This document shows, piece after piece, positions 29,502 through 40,867 of a DNA stretch of 64,000 nt. The notes below the pieces were generated by a model. The model saw only the letters and a program-made list of their open reading frames with translations. It ran no database searches and had not been told where the DNA came from. Both the position numbers and the translations under genes were made by a program. Position 1 is the stretch's first letter. Each line of letters opens with the position of its first letter. Location of the stretch: assembly GCA_949752745.1 (NCBI GenBank), contig OX457034.1, forward strand, positions 2,824,646 to 2,888,645, read 5' to 3'. The DNA is from Protula sp. h YS-2021. Taxonomy: Eukaryota; Annelida; Polychaeta; Sabellida; Serpulidae.

Positions 29502-32500
29502 ATGGCTCGACGAACAAGAGCTGCGCAAATGGTGAGATGTTTTGACATCATATTGGTAGGGATCTTCAGTAGAAGCAAAAAAGCCTTTGTCTATCATATT
29601 CCATGGGATTTAGATGTTTGCTTTGTACTGTGTTGCGGTAGTTTAAATGGACCCATTATTGGTTTTTGTCAAAAACTTATTTTATTCCGGGCTATATTTT
29701 TCGGATAAACCGACATTTCGCATAAACCGTGTTCGGATAAACGACCATTTATTGTATTTCTTACTTCGTACAATGAAAGGTTACATACTGGCAATGTGGA
29801 ACGTGCAGGTTTTAGTTTGATCGGTATTTTTTATATTTGAGCAGTTAAAGCTTAGGCAACATTAGTCATGAACAGCGTATACCCCCTGGCTGGGGGTTTT
29901 GCATCGGTAATGCCTGTTTATGTTTTTTCTAGTTTTCCGCAATGTAGCTACACCAACTGTTTTTTTTAATTATTACTGCTATCACCGTTTGCATGTTTTA
30001 TTATTCCATTCTAAACACTTTTCGTAGAATCTTTGTATTCTTGTTTATCATCTAAATACAATCCCGCCATATCATTTTCGCTATGCAAAGGACGCGCTGA
30101 TTGGATCTTAGAATGGAATTTCTCTACTTTTCCCCAATCAGAAGCGTAAAGTTAAAAAAATTTTGCAGGTCATTGCTGCCACAGAAAAACAGCGGGTAAG
30201 TTGGCAAAATAATAAATTATGAAAACAATAAAATCGAAGCTATAGCAAGCCATGAGAAGTGTGCTCCTACGTAAGACAATCATTGTGTTTTTAGCCCTCA
30301 ACCAATATTGGCTGAAGGCTATTGCTATGGCCACGTCCGTCCGTCCGTCCGTCCGTTAACACTTACTTGTGAACACGCTTTAGGCTACATTATTTTGCCA
30401 ATCGCTTAGATATTTTAAATATAGCTTGTATATGGACCAATAAAGATCCCTATTGCTTATGAGCCATATTTGACCAAGGACAGTGGTTCAACTGGACTTA
30501 AAATTTTCTTGTTTGTACCATTATCAAGTTTGCTTAGCATGTGGTTTGTGAACACTCTCTAGCCTACAGTTCTTTACCAATTACTAAGATATTTCAGAAA
30601 AAGCTACTATATAAAGAAATAAAGATTTATGTTGTATATAAGCCATATTCAACAAAGGACAGTGGTTCAGCTGCACTTTGAAATTTGCATATTTCTACCA
30701 TTATCAGGTTTGGTGGCATGTGGTTTGTAAACACTCTCTAGCCTACAGTTCTTTACCAATTACTAAGATATTTCAGAAATAGCTACTATATAAAGAAAAA
30801 AAAGATTTATATTGTATATAAGCCATATTTAACCAAGGACAGTGGGTCAGCTGCACTTTGAAATTTGCATATTTCTACCATTATCAGGTTTGGTGGCATG
30901 TGGTTTGTAAACACTCTCTAGCCTACAATTCTTTAGCAATTACTAAGATATTTTAGATGTAGCTAGTGTGTAGACTGATAAAGATTTATTTTGTTTATGA
31001 GCTGTATCCATCCAAGGACAATGACTCAGCTTGACTTCGAAATTTTCTTTATGTACCTTTATCAAGTTTACTTAACATGAAGCTTCTGATCACTCTCTAG
31101 CCTACAATTCTTTACCAATTACTAATATATTTCGGATATAGCTGCTATTTAAAGCAATAAAGATTTCTGTTGTATATAATTTATATCCGACCAAGGAAAA
31201 TGGCTCAGCTTGACTTTCTCATAGTAAATGTTTTAAGCCCTGTCCGTCCGTTAACATTTACTTTGTGAACACGCTCTAGCCTACAATTTTTTGCTGATCT
31301 CTTACATATTTCAAATATAGCTTTTATAAAGACCAGTAAAGATTTCTGTTGTTTATTAGGTATATCCAACCAAGGACAGCGGCTCAGTTGGACTTGAAAA
31401 TTTTCTTATTTGTACCATTATCAGGTTTGCTTAACATGTGGCTTGTGAACACTCTCTAGCCTACAATTCTTTACCAATTGCTAAGATATTTCGGATATAG
31501 CTAAAGTATGGAGCAATAAAGCATTTGCTTATATTACACCCTGAGTTTGTATAGAATATTGTTGTCACATTTCATTTATTGTTGAATATGTGCTTTTAAC
31601 AGAACACACCGCATGAAGAAGCCAAGTTCTATTGCTCAATTGCAGTAGACCCAATAAATGCCTTCGAGGTGAAATATGAGAACCCCGATACAGGCAAGTT
31701 AATGTTTTTAATTTGGAGAAATTTGGCATATTACACACTAAATGAAAGGCCTTGTGCAAGAAAGTACTATATTGAAATTTGCTGTTCTGCAAAAATGAGC
31801 TCTGAAAGTTATGACATCGAACTGTCTACTAGGTACAAAATTTACTCAGTACATTGTGATTTAGGTAATTAGTCCCCCTGCGGGTGACTATAGCTTTCGG
31901 ATTTTTCTGTCCGTCCGTCTGTCCGTCTGTCGACACCTTTTTGTTAACACACTCAAGCCTACATTTTTTATCAATTGGCAAAATATTACACCATAGGTAG
32001 TATGAGTGGTAGCAAGAACTGGTATAGTAAATGAGCCAAGTTGGCCCAAGGACATCGGCCCAGCTGGAATTTTAAAATTCACGAATATGATACGAACTGC
32101 TTAAGGGTTATAGTCCAGCCTAACAAAATCAAATACTGGGATTGTACGCCGGCGGGGGGGGGGCATAGTCAGTTTCACCGATCCACTTGTTATGTGTACA
32201 AATCGAAGCCATGTTTCTTCATCGCTGCCAGTCTGTCTGTTTATAAGATTATTTACATTCTTTACTTTGCACAGTGAGCTTTAGTATAAGTTTCTCTAAG
32301 GAAGGAAAGAATTTGTACTGCTTTTGTAGCTCACGAAAAAAACGCGATGAAAAGGTCGCAGGGGGAGAACAAATTAAACTAGAGAAACATTTTGTAAATA
32401 TGTTTATTTATGTTCGGATTTTTTCCACTGACTGTGATTATGAAGGCACTTTTGCATTTATACACATGTTCAGATTTGCATGTAAATCGATGACGTTGTT

Positions 32501-33847
32501 TATATTTCCGCCTTTTGAAAGCCGGTGGCCCGAGAGGGTGTAAGGGAGCCATGGGCCACCGGGTCACCGCTTAAGTCGCTCACTATCATTTCTATTTAGC
32601 CTCCCTCGTAACTCTCCGCCTCAGTTCTGAAAATTCTCCTGAGGCTGATATCTACATGTGACATACGTATTAAGCTTTCTTTTTTGAATGTGTTGAAAGA
32701 TAAATTATCAAGAATTAATGCCCTAATGTGGACTCGAAACCCCTAACCAAGTGAGCTCTCCGGTGCGGAATTTTAGAAAAAAATCTTTCGTTCGTACAAG
32801 TTAAAAAGCTTTACTGCTTAACTGTGAAACTGTCTTGATTCTAGGAAAAGGAGTTTTTGCAAAGAGGAATTTTAAAAAGGGAGATTTCGTAGAAGAATAT
32901 CGTGATGAACGCATTAATCGTTTCGAATATTGTGAGAGAATGCGAATCTACGAAAAAATCTTGGGTCGTACATTTTCGAACTAACTGAATCACTGCGGCA
33001 GAAAAATATAGTGGGTATACATTAGTTAAGTAAATTTTCGTGATATTTTAGTCTTCAATGTTGAAATAACATTAGTTGTCAAAATGCTGGTAAACAATCG
33101 GGTTGGTGACTCATTAAGTTATACTGTTATAGTTGTCTGGTTTTGTGTTAAACATTTTTCCCAAAGTTAAGTATTGCCCAAACTAGAATTACATGCGTGC
33201 GGGGTCTTAGTCAGTTTCACTGACATACTTTTTATTTTTTCTTGAATTGTCTCTTTTATATGGGCTTTAGTAATCTATATATAATACATATGTTACAGCG
33301 GATCTGTAGAATCAGGTATGCCTATAGATCCGCTAAAAATTTCAGCGAATCTATAGATCCGCTGGTGTTTGGGTGAGAAAATTCGACAGATCCGCTGAAA
33401 TGATTGTGAGATAATAAACGCTTATTGGCGAGTGTAAATTGCTGCTGGCTAGTGTGAAATTAAACTCTTACACAAATTTGGCGAGCGTGAAAAAACGTAT
33501 TTCGAACCCTGCTATAGTACTGTTTAAATACATTTATGAGGAACGTGAAGTCATGTGTATGTTTTCATAAATCTTTGAATCATTTGTTTGCTGTTTAAAT
33601 ATTTCCACGTTTCCCATGTAAAATAATTGTGATTGAATTTGTGTATTATTTCAGCATTGATGGAACGCACAATTACTGTTCTGGCCATTTCCTCAATGAC
33701 GAAACCGCTTCGAATTCTATTGCCTTTGTCAAAAAGGTTTTAGTTGGTAGTGAGCCTCATGTGGCGTTTTTTGCACTAAACGACATACATGTTGGGGACG
33801 AGATTTGGTACGACTATGGGGTCCCAGGTCTGGAATGGCGGAAAAGA
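29502..33847 (+). CDS. SET-domain protein gene (putative lysine methyltransferase), five exons, one in-frame stop
   Basis: Five segments join in phase across GT-AG introns: 29,502-29,531 (MARRTRAAQM), 30,169-30,195 (a 27-nt micro-exon), 31,603-31,864, 32,845-33,010 and 33,655-33,847. They total 678 nt, exactly 226 codons, and end in phase 0 at a GTGAGT donor, so more exons follow. The SET domain starts at about residue 105 (GKGVFAKRNFKKGDFV) and reaches YDYG near residues 214-217. The usual NHS word reads LNDE here. A TAA at 32,982-32,984 (codon 153) interrupts the SET domain in frame. Either the gene is dead, or this allele or the assembly is mutated. SET proteins transfer methyl groups from S-adenosylmethionine to lysines, usually on histones. 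Confidence 0.75.
29532..30168 (+). other. Intron 1 of the SET gene
   Basis: Begins GTGAGA after the first coding exon and ends TTTTGCAG. Words such as TTCGGATAAACCGACAT and GTTCGGATAAACGACCA near 29,700 form a short internal repeat. The open frame starting at 29,493 is exon 1 reading into this intron. Confidence 0.6.
30292..31530 (+). repeat. Hairpin-headed repeat with about 6.5 units of 180 bp
   Basis: Head TAGCC ... GGCTA (30,292-30,320), then TATTGCTATGGCC and a GTCCGTCCGTCC run. The body repeats about every 180 bases. Each unit has ACACTCTCTAGCCTAC, TTTACCAATTACTAAGATAT, ATAAAGATTTATGTTG and CCAAGGACAGTGG. A second GTCCGTCCGTTAACA word lies at 31,240. The array is within the SET-gene intron 30,196-31,602. 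Confidence 0.85.
31603..31864 (+). CDS. SET gene exon 3
   Basis: Flanked by TTTTAACAG and GTAATT. Encodes HEEAKFYCSIAVDPINAFEV, FLIWRNLAYYTLNERPC and YKIYSVHCDLG. It starts in phase 0 and ends in phase 1, which matches the next exon. The domain before the SET core is not one I can name. Confidence 0.7.
31871..32120 (+). repeat. Hairpin-headed repeat, one unit of the 180-bp family
   Basis: Hairpin AGTCCCCC/GGGTGACT (31,871-31,889), TATAG, CTGTCCGTCCGTCTGTCCG, then a body sharing CAAGCCTACATTTTTTATC and CCCAAGGACATCGGCCC with the array at 30,292-31,530. It starts 7 bases after an exon. Confidence 0.75.
32520..32575. repeat. GC-rich hairpin
   Basis: CCGGTGGCCC and GGGCCACCGG form a perfect 10-bp stem around a loop of about 21 bases, in an intron of the SET gene. 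A tRNA-like word (GAGAGCTCACTTGGTTAGG on the minus strand) lies about 200 bases on. Confidence 0.6.
32845..33010 (+). CDS. SET gene exon 4 (N-terminal half of the SET domain, with TAA)
   Basis: Acceptor CTAG and donor GTGGGT. Encodes the SET GxG-type start GKGVFAKRNFKKGDFVEEY and ERMRIYEKILG. TAA 32,982-32,984 is in frame; the residues after it (GRKIY) lead in phase into IDGT of the next exon, which is the usual SET order. Confidence 0.72.
33300..33395. repeat. Short repeats of GATCCGCT
   Basis: AGCGGATCTGTAGA, TATAGATCCGCTAAA, TATAGATCCGCTGG and AGATCCGCTGAAA occur within 95 bases, in both orientations. Confidence 0.7.
33655..33847 (+). CDS. SET gene exon 5 (C-terminal half of the SET domain)
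   Basis: Acceptor TTTCAG and donor GTGAGT. Encodes IDGTHNYCSGHFLNDE, then AFFALNDIHVGDEIWYDYG and LEWRKR. FFALNDIHVGDEIWYDYG is the conserved C-terminal SET core with the catalytic Tyr region. Confidence 0.82.
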
Positions 33848-34229
33848 GTGAGTACTTTGTCAGTGATTTGAATAAGCAAAATCGTGTTTGCAGCAATGCT
33901 GCATCCACCAAATTTTCGATGCATTCCCGTGCATCCCCACATCCTAACTTCAAAAGGCCTAAAAGACACATTAACTCATTAACTTTTGTAGGGGTGGTGG
34001 TCTGAGTACAAAGGATAATGCTTATCCCAATCACTGCTTTATATGGACGCAGTTAAAAGTGTGCACAGGTTTTTTGCAATGAGGAATAACGAAATCAATT
34101 TGTGCATTAATTTGTCTCTTAATTTTAGAAAATATAGGTCTGATAGTGATAGCAACTGATTTTTTTAAAGTGCTTAAATATGTGCGCTTGACGATTAACT
34201 CTAAATAATACTGTAATTATAATGTAATT
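33848..34229. other. Intron or intergenic; no further SET exon recognised
   Basis: The gene continues past 33,847 by phase, but I cannot identify the next exon with confidence. The acidic frame near 35,790-35,950 is a candidate only by position. Confidence 0.35.
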
Positions 34230-34690
34230 ATCCCCCGCCGTCCTCCCGGAGGTGGGGGATATAGAAACGCACTCTGTCCGTCCGTCAGTCGCCAGTTTTA
34301 TTTCCAGACGATATCTCCGAAACTAGAGGGCGGATCTAGTCCATATTTGGTATGCCTAACAACCAAGATAGCGAGATGTGCCTTTTGGAAGTTTGGATCC
34401 GATTGAAGCCCATCTGTATCTGTATTTGAACTTAGAATCCCCAAATCCGGATCTCAACGTGTACTTTGGTTTCCAGACGATATTTCCGAAACTAGTGAGC
34501 GGATCCAATTCATATTTGATCTATATAACAAACAAGATATCTAGATGTGCTTTTAGGGTTTTGATCGGATCGAAGCCCATCTGGATCTGGAATTGGACTT
34601 AGAATCTAAAAATCCGGATCTCAATGTGTACTTTGTTTTCCAGACGATAACTCTAAAACATTTGCCGGATTCGGTTCTCATTTTGTATGC
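34230..34690 (+). repeat. Hairpin-headed repeat with body units of about 165 bp
   Basis: Head ATCCCCCGCC ... GGGGGAT (34,230-34,260), ATAG, CTGTCCGTCCGTCAGTC, then about 2.7 units that begin TTCCAGACGATATCTCCGAA and include AATCCGGATCTCAACGTGTA. Confidence 0.85.
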
Positions 34691-35085
34691 ATAAAAAAAC
34701 ACCAGAAACTACATTTTCTACAACGACACTTTGTACAGGTAATCTTAGAATTTTTCCTCTTTTGCACATCCTACGTAGTTCATTTATTTATGAACTGATG
34801 TTTTATCTACTTAGTTTAAGTGCGAGGTACAGTACCTGCCTTACTAATTACACCTACGGCAGGGAACATGGCAATTTTTGATTGCTCTTGTTTATGTTTA
34901 TTATTGATGTAATTTATGTAATTTATTGTATAATGCATGTATAATTTCACTAAAATAAAATGAAATAAAAAAAGAATAAAATCATAAGAATATACCTACC
35001 TTGGAGAAAAAACTACCGGCATGAAAAATTCATTAAAATTTCTACTTTATGTAAACATAAGAAATATTTATTTTTAACCCAGACG

Positions 35086-35720
35086 GACTGGGTTAGTCAT
35101 ATCACTACATGGGAATTGAATGTATGTGCTCAAATATGTGCGTATGTTGAACTTTTTCTTTAAAATGCTACCCATCCTACAGTTTTCCTTCACTCGTTTT
35201 GATATTACACAGAAATGTTTCCTGCGTAGTCTTCTATCTGGCTGTTACGTTTTTTGACGATTGATGAAAAACAGACAAAATGGTGGCACTTTTTGTGCCC
35301 GTTTTTACCCATTTTGTAAATTCTACTCCTCCTACAGTTTTACTCCAATCGTTTAGATCTTACGCAGAGATGTTTCCCAGCGATTCGCCTACCAGGCTAT
35401 TTTTGCGGTTCGCTAAAAACTGCCGAAATGGCGGAACTTGGAAGTTTGGCAAAAACTCAAATAAATGGTAGTGAATTGTCAAACCATTCATTTCTCTCAG
35501 TCTTTTTCAAATATTTATGAAATTTTAATCCAAAATTTCTTAGGTGCTTATCCACCTGGACTTTGCTTTTTTCGCAAATGACAAAAAATGCCGAAATGAC
35601 GGAAGTTACGTTCAGAAACAGTTTTTGTCCTAACAGTATTCGTTTCAGAGTTTCTCTCTTTCCTTGTTTGGTAACTCGGCTGGGTCATGACATGGACATG
35701 CTTGTTTGGTACTTTCATAT
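35086..35720 (+). repeat. Hairpin-headed repeat, CCCAGCCGAC family
   Basis: Head AACCCAG ... CTGGGTT (35,086-35,104), then TAGTCATATCACTACA and a body shared with 57,532-58,310 and 60,096-60,474. Shared words include AACTGCCGAAATGGCGGAA and GTAACTCGGCTGGGTCATG. Confidence 0.85.
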
Positions 35721-35789
35721 GGTAGATTAAAAGAAGCACTCCTACACACCAGGCGGAACCTGAATGGGATTCTGAAGAAAAGAGCTTCA

Positions 35790-35957
35790 ACGACTTAGCT
35801 GGAAAAAAACACCAGTTCGGGAGAAGAAACTTTTCTTCCTTGGGTAAAAGCACACACAATCTCTGAAACTGAAGCAGAAACGAGCGTTGAAAAGACAAAA
35901 GACACTAATTTTGAAGCCGAAGAAGAAACGTGCGTTGAGTCGAAAGCCGGTTCGCAT
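35790..35957 (+). other. Acidic open frame, possible exon fragment
   Basis: One plus-strand frame reads ISETEAETSVEKTK and NFEAEEETCVES before it runs into the palindrome. No splice sites could be fixed. The Lys-rich frame from 35,887 overlaps it in another phase. Weak evidence only. Confidence 0.25.
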
Positions 35958-37592
35958 CTTCAAACAAAAACGAAAACAAAACAGAATTTGGGAAATTCCA
36001 CGTAGTCATGTGTGTTTCACATATTCTTCTCTTTTCAAAGTTAACTTATTTATCCTTACAAATGCTCACCCAATTTTGTTCTGGACGTAAATATTTTATT
36101 ATTTTCCACTTCCATTATCGCTTAAATACTTACTAATGGATAAATTGCTGATTGTAAATTATTTTTACCAATTTGCTTCGACTTTGCCGCCATATTAAAA
36201 AAAAGCACTTGATGGGGTAGTCCATCAAGATGGACAGTGCTGCCATTCCATGTTTTACAAAACAGTCGATTAGAGCCTAAAAAAGAGTGATCGACTTCGA
36301 AAAAAGAGTTAAAAAGAGTATTTAAAATATAAAACAAGAATGTCCAGGGACATTGTGACCAGTCGAGCGCAGAGCAATATTAAGTAAACTAACTTTTCAT
36401 GTAATTGTCTTCTATCTGTTCAGTCGATAGCCAAGTAGTGCTTCAGATTTTGTGCGCCCACGGCGCGTAAAAAAATTGGCGGGTGCGGCGTCAAAATACA
36501 GACTGACGCGCCTATAGGCGCGTTGAAAAATACAATAAATATGAACTTTTTTACGCATGTAGAAGCTAACATCATCACGAGCGCGTCAAAATACAGATGA
36601 TCCGACTTGAACTGTAGGAGCCTTAGGGTTTTTGCTGAAGGTTTAACGTACACACACACATACACACGGACGACGGACAGATAGCTATGGGACAAGACCA
36701 CCCGACAGAGTCGGCTGGTCTAAAAAGCACTAAAACACGATGGCTTTAAGTTCATTCATAAATTTTAAATGTACTAAACCAGTGCATTTTAGCTTGTTTT
36801 GGTACTCGAGATCTTCCTTACCTTAGACTTCCAAAAGATGGTCTCTAACTTACTTTCGGAATCATTCCAAGACAATTGGATGAACCAAATTTCTAACTTA
36901 AAAAAACAACAAAACAGCTATGTAGCTTTAAAACCTATTTAAAACCTATTCACATAACTAAAAACATCGCTTCTATTTCTTTACATCATCAAAACAAACA
37001 TGACAGGTCCAAATATACAGACATCTTTAGCATATTTCATAGCGAAACATTTCATTTGGTAGCATAAATTCACCAAGTAAAAGTAACCAAAACCTTAAAC
37101 AGTTGTATCAAACTAATCATCGCTTCTGTCTTTTCACATGAAAAGAAAGATGAGAAGAAACCAACAGTCCACACCACATAAATCTCAAAAGGACATTTCA
37201 CTGTAAAATATTTCATGTAGTCGTTTACTGGATACCAATAACAATGTTTGTTTTAATAATTTCACGTGCCATATTATAAAAAATGGGAAAACGGAGAAGT
37301 TTTATATTTTGATTTCACAAAACACAAAAGAACAGAAAACCAATCATACACTAAATCATTTACTCTACAAAAACGACGAGTGTATTTCAAAGCAAAGCCA
37401 GCTGAATAATACAGATGACTTACCAGTCACTCCCTGTCAGAGGCTAAGCCAGCAGGATCGAATTCAGCAGAACAGCATGCACTCGTTCCATATATATATT
37501 AATTTATAGCCTAAAAGAGTAAAAAAAGACAAAAACACAAAAGTGCGAAAAAATTAGTAACTCTTTTTTAAAAGAGTGATGTGGCAGCAATG
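35958..37592 (+). repeat. Left arm of the large palindrome
   Basis: Reverse complement of 39,231-40,867 with scattered differences and small indels. The minus-strand frame at 36,420-36,701 recurs in the other arm and is not supported as a gene. Confidence 0.92.
36695..36721 (-). repeat. Hairpin head within the left arm
   Basis: AGACCA-CCGAC hairpin followed on the minus strand by CATAGCTATCTGTCCGTCG; mirror of 40,103-40,129. Nearby (about 36,503-36,525) lies the palindrome AACGCGCCTATAGGCGCGT. Confidence 0.85.
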
Positions 37593-37629
37593 GATGGAGT
37601 CTCCAAATTTACATTTTCAGGATAGTGTT

Positions 37630-38660
37630 TTCCGGGATGGCGAGCTTGCATGAATACTGGGAGAAGACGTAGGTTACTGTTAATACTTTAATCCCTCAAA
37701 TAGGACTAAAGGAGACTATAACGAGATATTGCTAAAGTGAGTTACTCAACCATGTTTTATCGTTTTTCTTTTAAAGACACAACTCACATAGTTCCATATA
37801 GAACACGTGACAATTTTCTCTTACCTAATTTCGGTTACCTAATATGCCGCGTGTATAAGTTTACTGCCATTTTTCGCTAATTTCAAATCTTTTTCTCTTC
37901 AAGAAAGCAAACAATATGGCTGCATGACCTATCAAAAGAATCATTTCTTTGGGTAGATACGAACGAAAACAAAATTGCTGTTTCGAATCTCAGGAACTAT
38001 GCGGGAACTATGCCTACCGATCAAACAGTTACTTGAAATCGAAATTTTCAATTTTCGTGTATTAGTCAATAAAAGCTAAAATGCATTTGACATCAAACAT
38101 CAAGGGATGATGTTTTATTTTCTTTTACAAATATCCGGCTACTGCAACCTTCAACACGTATGTTTGAATGTTTATTGAACATTTATTCAAGTGGACACTG
38201 AAAAAACATTTTAAATCAATTTTCCTGTATTGGCAACCTTTTAGCCTATTTCATATGTAGGATATAAATATATTAAATCATTCTATTGCCCTTCTGGGGT
38301 AAGGGCATCCAAATGAACTATTCTGTGGCTTTTTAAACCCTTTAGAAATAAGTTACGGAGATCTCTTCATATTTTTCTTGCTAGCTTGTCGTAACACAAC
38401 ATATATTTGTTTATTTATTTGTTCCAAACTGTTTCAAGGTATGGTCATGGGAAACGATATGGTGTTAAACAATATTAAAATTGCTATGTTTAACAGTTGT
38501 ATGCTGTCTATAGATGAATATTTAAATCTTTGAGCATTCATAACAAATGACAGGAGCACCTAACGCTTAACTTTTAAAACAAACAAAATACTTCTCACTA
38601 TAAATTAACTTCATTTTTTATTTGCCAGCAAGGGAAATCCTTAATTCTTTCCTGGTATAC
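37630..38660 (+). repeat. Dispersed repeat R2, module a
   Basis: Reverse-complement similarity to 50,565-50,664 plus 51,534-52,580. Shared words include GGGATGGCGAGCTTG, TTTGGGTAGATACGAAC, AACTATGCGGGAACTAT and TTGCCAGCAAGG. No coding frame. Confidence 0.85.
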
Positions 38661-38677
38661 AGGAGTCGTATTCTGCT

Positions 38678-38873
38678 CTGGAGTGGTATTCTGCTCTGTC
38701 CTTATATCTAAGGATGTTCTTATTCTTGAAATTAGATGGTTCATCCTTAATTTTTATGCTTACATTTAAAAGACTTTGTTAGGTTTGAGGACAGAGCAAA
38801 ATAGCTTTTTTATCCTAATTGTTAAAAATAAGGATATCCTTAAAAATAAGGAGAGAGCAGAATACCACTCCAG
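38678..38873. mobile_element. MITE-like insertion, 196 bp
   Basis: Terminal inverted repeats of about 28 bp begin CTGGAGTGGTATTCTGCTCT. The related repeat at 50,550-50,590 lacks this piece and reads GCTGGCCTGTATA across the site, which marks the empty target. No ORF. Confidence 0.85.
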
Positions 38874-38879
38874 ACCAGC

Positions 38880-39230
38880 AGAAATATAGATTTATCAAAA
38901 CTATCATTTCTTTGGGTAGATATGAACAAAAAAATGCTGTTTCGAATCTCGAGAACTATGCGGGAACTATACCAGTTGATCAAACATTTACTTGAAACCG
39001 AAATTTTCAATTTTCGTGTATTATTCAATAAAGGCTAAAATGCATTTCACATCAAGGGATGATGCTTTATTTTCTTTTACAAATATTCAGCTACTGCAAC
39101 CTTCATCACGTATCTTTGAATTTTTATTGAACATTTATTCAAGTGGACACGGAAATAACATTTTAAATCAATTTTCCTGTATTGGTCCCCTTTAAGCCTG
39201 TTTCATATGTAAGATATAAATATATTAAAT
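38880..39230 (+). repeat. Dispersed repeat R2, module b
   Basis: A second copy of the module starting near TATCATTTCTTTGGGTAGAT and ending at TATATTAAATCATT. It is related to 37,940-38,283, and inverted to 49,335-49,640 and 50,180-50,540. Confidence 0.85.
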
Positions 39231-40867
39231 CATTGCTGCCACATCACTCTTTTAAAAAAGAGTTACTAATTTTTTTCGCACTTTTGTGTTTTTGTCTTTT
39301 TTTACTCTTTTAGGCTATAAATTAATATATATATGGAACGAGTGCATGCTGTTCTGGTGAATTCGATCCTGCTGTCTTCGCCTCTGATAGGAAGTGACTG
39401 GTAAGTCATCTGTATTATTCAGCTGGCTTTGCTTTGAAATACACTCGTCGTTTTTGTAGAGTTAATGATTTAGTGTATGATTGGTTTTCTGTTCTTTTGT
39501 GTTTTGTGAAATCAAAATATAAAACTTCTCCGTTTTCCCATTTTTTATAATATGGCACGTGAAATTATTAAAACAAACATTGTTATTGGTATCCAGTAAA
39601 CGACTACATGAAATATTTTACAGTGAAATGTCCTTTTGAGATTTATGTGGTGTGGACTGTTGGTTTCTTCTCATCTTTCTTTTCATGTGAAAAGACAGAA
39701 GCGATGATTAGTTTGATACAACTGTTTAAGGTTTTGGTTACTTTTACTTGGTGAATTTATGCTACCAAATGAAATGTTTCGCTATGAATTATGCTAAAGA
39801 TGTCTGTATATTTGGACCTGTCATGTTTGTTTTGATGATGTAAAGAAATAGAAGCGATGTTTTTAGTTATGTGAATAGGTTTTAAATAGGTTTTAAAGCT
39901 ACATAGCTGTTTTGTTGTTTTTTTAAGTTAGAAATTTGGTTCATCCAATTGTCTTGGAATGATTCCGAAAGTAAGTTAGAAACCATCTTTTGGAAGTCTA
40001 AGGTAAGGAAGATCTCGAGTACCAAAACAAGCTAAAATGCACTGGTTTAGTACATTTAAAATTTATGAATGAACTTAAAGCCATCGTGTTTTAGTGCTTT
40101 TTAGACCAGCCGACTCTGTCGGGTGGTCTTGTCCCATAGCTATCTGTCCGTCGTCCGTGTGTATGTGTGTGTGTACGTTAAACTTTCAGCAAAAACCCTA
40201 AGGCTCCTACAGTTCAAGTCGGATCATCTGTATTTTGACGCGCCCGTGATGATGTTAGCTTCTACATGCGTAAAAAAGTTCATATTTATTGTATTTTTCA
40301 ACGCGCCTATAGGCGCGTCAGTCTGTATTTTGACGCCGCACCCGCCAATTTTTTTACGCGCCGTGGGCGCACTAAATCTGAAGCACTACTTGGCTATCGA
40401 CTGAACAGATAGAAGACAATTACATGAAAAGTTAGTTTACTTAATATTGTTCTGCGCTCGACTGGTCACAATGTCCCTGGACATTCTTGTTTTATATTTT
40501 AAATACTCTTTTTAACTCTTTTTTTCGAAGTCGATCACTCTTTTTTAGGCTCTACTCGACTGTTTTGTAAAACATGGAGTGGCAGCACTTTCCATCTTGA
40601 TGGACTACCCCATCAAGTGCTTTTTTTTAATATGGCGGCAAAGTCGAAGCAAATTGGTAAAAATAATTTACAATCAGCAATTTATCCATTAGCAAGTATT
40701 TAAGCGATAATGGAAGTGGAAAATAATAAAATATTTACGTCCAGAACAAAATTGGGTGAGCATTTGTAAGGATAAATAAGTTAACTTTGAAAAGAGAAGA
40801 ATATGTGAAACACACATGACTACGTGGAATTTCCCAAATTCTGTTTTGTTTTCGTTTTTGTTTGAAG
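39231..40867 (-). repeat. Right arm of the large palindrome
   Basis: Reverse complement of 35,958-37,592. Contains the hairpin head AGACCAGCCGAC (40,103-40,129) with CATAGCTATCTGTCCGTCG. Confidence 0.92.

Larger units (their letters stand above)
35958..40867. mobile_element. Large palindrome (foldback-type element), 1.64-kb arms
   Basis: The left arm 35,958-37,592 and right arm 39,231-40,867 are near-identical reverse complements, beginning CTTCAAACAAAAACG and ending at GTGGCAGCAATG. The 1,638-bp centre holds a dispersed two-module repeat and a MITE. No transposase ORF is seen, and the arms carry only a hairpin-headed repeat. Flanks (TTCGCAT and TCTTGTG) show no clear target duplication. It may be a foldback transposon, the termini of a non-autonomous element with very long inverted repeats, or a segmental inverted duplication. 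Confidence 0.85.

Noticed and set aside
32735..32780. tRNA gene or tRNA-derived SINE
   Set aside because: A-box-like and B-box-like words are too close together and the cloverleaf cannot be drawn.
36420..36701. 93-residue ORF present in both arms of the palindrome (also 40,123-40,404)
   Set aside because: It covers the hairpin-headed repeat and its microsatellite. Identity between arms reflects the inverted duplication, not selection on protein.
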